50,747 bases of DNA, taken from Saprospiraceae bacterium (GTDB lineage Bacteria > Bacteroidota > Bacteroidia > Chitinophagales > Saprospiraceae). Below the pieces are notes generated by a model. The model searched no databases and was not told where the DNA came from. It saw only the letters and a program-made list of their open reading frames with translations. Shown one piece after another: positions 49,171-50,747 of the stretch. Both the position numbers and the translations under genes were made by a program. Location: positions 1 through 50,747 of the forward strand of contig JAIPBE010000022.1 in assembly GCA_021738725.1 (NCBI GenBank), read 5' to 3'. Within the stretch, counting starts at the first letter, position 1, and each line of letters begins with the position of its first letter.

Positions 49171-49233
49171 GTGGGCGGTCGTTTCGTGACGGAGGGAGTA
49201 ATTTAGCGTTGAAGATAAAACCGGGCACCCCAG

Positions 49234-50724
49234 ATGAAGAAATGTACGTTCGCCATTGCGGCCGGTCACCAGGAGACGGCGAATGCAGCTTCGATCGTCC
49301 TCGAAGATGGGGGCAATGCTTTTGATGCAGCCGTCGCGGCTTACTGGGCAGCATGCACAGCAGAACCCTGTATGGCCAGTGCGGGCGCCGGTGGATTTGC
49401 CCTGGTCCATCCGGTGGGCCAGAAACCAGTGTTGGTGGATTTTTTCTGCCAGACGCCAATGGGCTCTCCCAACCCGGCCGTGCCCTTTCATCCTCTGGTC
49501 GTTGATTTTGGAGACAGCACGGAGACCTTTTATATTCGTTCAGGTTCGATTGCTATCCCCGGAGCTGTAGCCGGTATGTTTCACCTTCAGGAAAAGTATG
49601 GCACCCGTCCGATGTCAGTGCTGGCAGAGCCAGGTGTGCACCTGGGGAAAAGGGGTGTTCCACTAAACAAATTCCAAGCCTACGATCTTTTTCTCCTCAA
49701 GGAATTCATGGGGGATACAGAAAAGGGGCGTAGCCTGTTCTACAAAGAAGGGAGGGTCAAACGGACAGGCGAAGTGATCGCCCTTCCACAGTGGGCGGAC
49801 TATCTGGATGATCTGTCCCGGAAAGATGCCCGGAGCTTCTATTGTGATGAACCGGCCAAACACCTTATTCGGGATCATGAGGGACATCTGCAGGTGAATG
49901 ACCTGTCGACATATCAGGTGATCGAGAGGCAGCCCTTGCATGTCCATTTTCTGGATCATGATATCTGGACCAATCCGGCCCCGTCTATGGGAGGGATGTT
50001 GCTCGGATTGATGCTGACCGATATGAATCGATGGCCCCTGGAAGATCTGGCAGACCCCATCCGTTTCCAGCCACGTTGGGACCAGATGTGTAGCAACTTG
50101 CGAAAAAATGGAATTCGTCCTGAGACACTGGCCGCCTTGTTGTCCCAATGGCAAACATCGGATGAATTGCCACCCCAGGCTTGGCAGGGCACGTCACATA
50201 TCAGTGTGGTCGATCACGCCGGAAATGCCATTGCCCTGACCTTTTCTATCGGGGAAGGATCCGGGTATTTTATTCCCGGAACGGACATTCACATGAATAA
50301 TATGCTGGGTGAACCGGCGCTCTTGCCTGACGGACCATTTACCTGGACTCAGAATGTCCGACTGGGCTCGATGATGGCGCCGACAGTAATGGCCTCGAAG
50401 GACCGCGAATCCTGGACGGCCATGGGTTCAGGAGGAGCAGGCCGCATTCCGTTTATGCTGGCCCAGGTGATCAACAGGATGGTCGCCGGAGGGTTGCATG
50501 TCCCGGACGCTGTTCAGGCGCCCCGGAGCCACCGTGATGATCAAAGCTTGCATATGGAGCCTGGATTTCCAGATCGAGTCTATCACCAGGTATATACCGC
50601 GCCAGTCAATCCCTGGCAAAAAGCGTCCCTGTTCTTTGGGGGAGTACATGCGGTGAACTGGCATGGTGATCAGCAGGAAGCCTGCGGGGATGAACGCCGG
50701 GAAGGTGTGGGGATCGTGCGCTAA
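49234..50724 (+). CDS. Gamma-glutamyltransferase family protein
   Basis: This 496-residue Ntn-hydrolase breaks gamma-glutamyl bonds such as in glutathione. The opening AIAAGHQETANAASIVLEDGGNAFDAAVAA (in blocks), ASAGAGGFALVH, and GSIAIPGAVAGMFHL are family marks. The self-cleavage site and nucleophile is T320 in QGTSHISVVDHAGNAIALT, followed by FIPGTDIHMNN, which places the gamma-glutamyl-binding loop. It ends with MGSGGAGRIPFMLAQVI. There is no signal peptide, so unlike classical periplasmic enzymes it would be cytoplasmic and may act on a different acyl substrate. A TAATTTAG element at 49199-49206 lies ahead of the ATG. A poly-A and GCCCGGC stretch after the stop may begin a terminator cut off by the window edge. 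Confidence 0.88.
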   Translation: MKKCTFAIAAGHQETANAASIVLEDGGNAFDAAVAAYWAACTAEPCMASAGAGGFALVHPVGQKPVLVDFFCQTPMGSPNPAVPFHPLVVDFGDSTETFYIRSGSIAIPGAVAGMFHLQEKYGTRPMSVLAEPGVHLGKRGVPLNKFQAYDLFLLKEFMGDTEKGRSLFYKEGRVKRTGEVIALPQWADYLDDLSRKDARSFYCDEPAKHLIRDHEGHLQVNDLSTYQVIERQPLHVHFLDHDIWTNPAPSMGGMLLGLMLTDMNRWPLEDLADPIRFQPRWDQMCSNLRKNGIRPETLAALLSQWQTSDELPPQAWQGTSHISVVDHAGNAIALTFSIGEGSGYFIPGTDIHMNNMLGEPALLPDGPFTWTQNVRLGSMMAPTVMASKDRESWTAMGSGGAGRIPFMLAQVINRMVAGGLHVPDAVQAPRSHRDDQSLHMEPGFPDRVYHQVYTAPVNPWQKASLFFGGVHAVNWHGDQQEACGDERREGVGIVR

Positions 50725-50747
50725 AAAAAAGCCCGGCATCGATGACG

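Overview
The window reads as a chromosomal segment of a gliding member of the Bacteroidota, most likely Saprospiria-like. The evidence is the gliding protein GldC, several type IX secretion (T9SS) C-terminal domains, TonB receptors paired with DUF4249 and DUF5689 lipoproteins, menaquinone synthesis by the futalosine route (MqnE and MqnA), weak Shine-Dalgarno signals, and TAnnTTTG promoter boxes. No ribosomal RNA, tRNA, transposase, prophage or CRISPR array was seen. The lineage is inferred from gene content only.

Left part (1-15.4 kb): a remnant and an intact outer-membrane barrel gene face each other across a perfect palindromic terminator. Then comes a glycan-degradation block: GH92 alpha-mannosidase, CutC, GH2 beta-mannosidase, a Tat-type glycosylasparaginase, GH20 hexosaminidase and an MFS sugar importer. 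Together these could take an asparagine-linked high-mannose glycan down to monosaccharides and aspartate, in a lysosome-like order. DNA polymerase IV (dinB) follows, flanked by short tandem repeats. Next are galactokinase and a decayed GH109 gene that keeps its Tat start and its C-terminal half. A cysteine-rich T9SS esterase closes the block.

Middle (15.4-29.2 kb): a T9SS BNR-repeat protein, an unlisted 42-residue membrane protein, a PIF1-like helicase, and a set that looks built for extracellular nucleic acid: a secreted EEP-fold nuclease or phosphatase, a TonB receptor, a DUF5689 lipoprotein and a T9SS phospholipase-D-fold protein with OB-like domains. A tRNA methyltransferase, a small HTH-like protein, a T9SS type B protein and a PhzF-family enzyme follow.

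Right part (29.2-50.7 kb): mqnE, a histidine phosphatase and mqnA form a tight operon. A cell-wall amidase diverges from ccmB, an unusually large ccmC, ccmD and glutamate dehydrogenase, followed by an Lrp-type regulator. Next are a TraB-like protein, a Rossmann protein, gldC, the small SRP RNA, a small membrane protein, a transaldolase, a TonB receptor with DUF4249 lipoprotein, a nucleoside phosphorylase, a lipoprotein, a LuxE-like protein, a large BNR/VPS10-like protein whose signal peptide carries an in-frame TGA, and a gamma-glutamyltransferase.

Across the window, perfect TAnnTTTG boxes sit only 4-9 bases before several start codons. The SRP RNA shows where transcription begins relative to such a box, so some mRNAs here are probably leaderless or nearly so.
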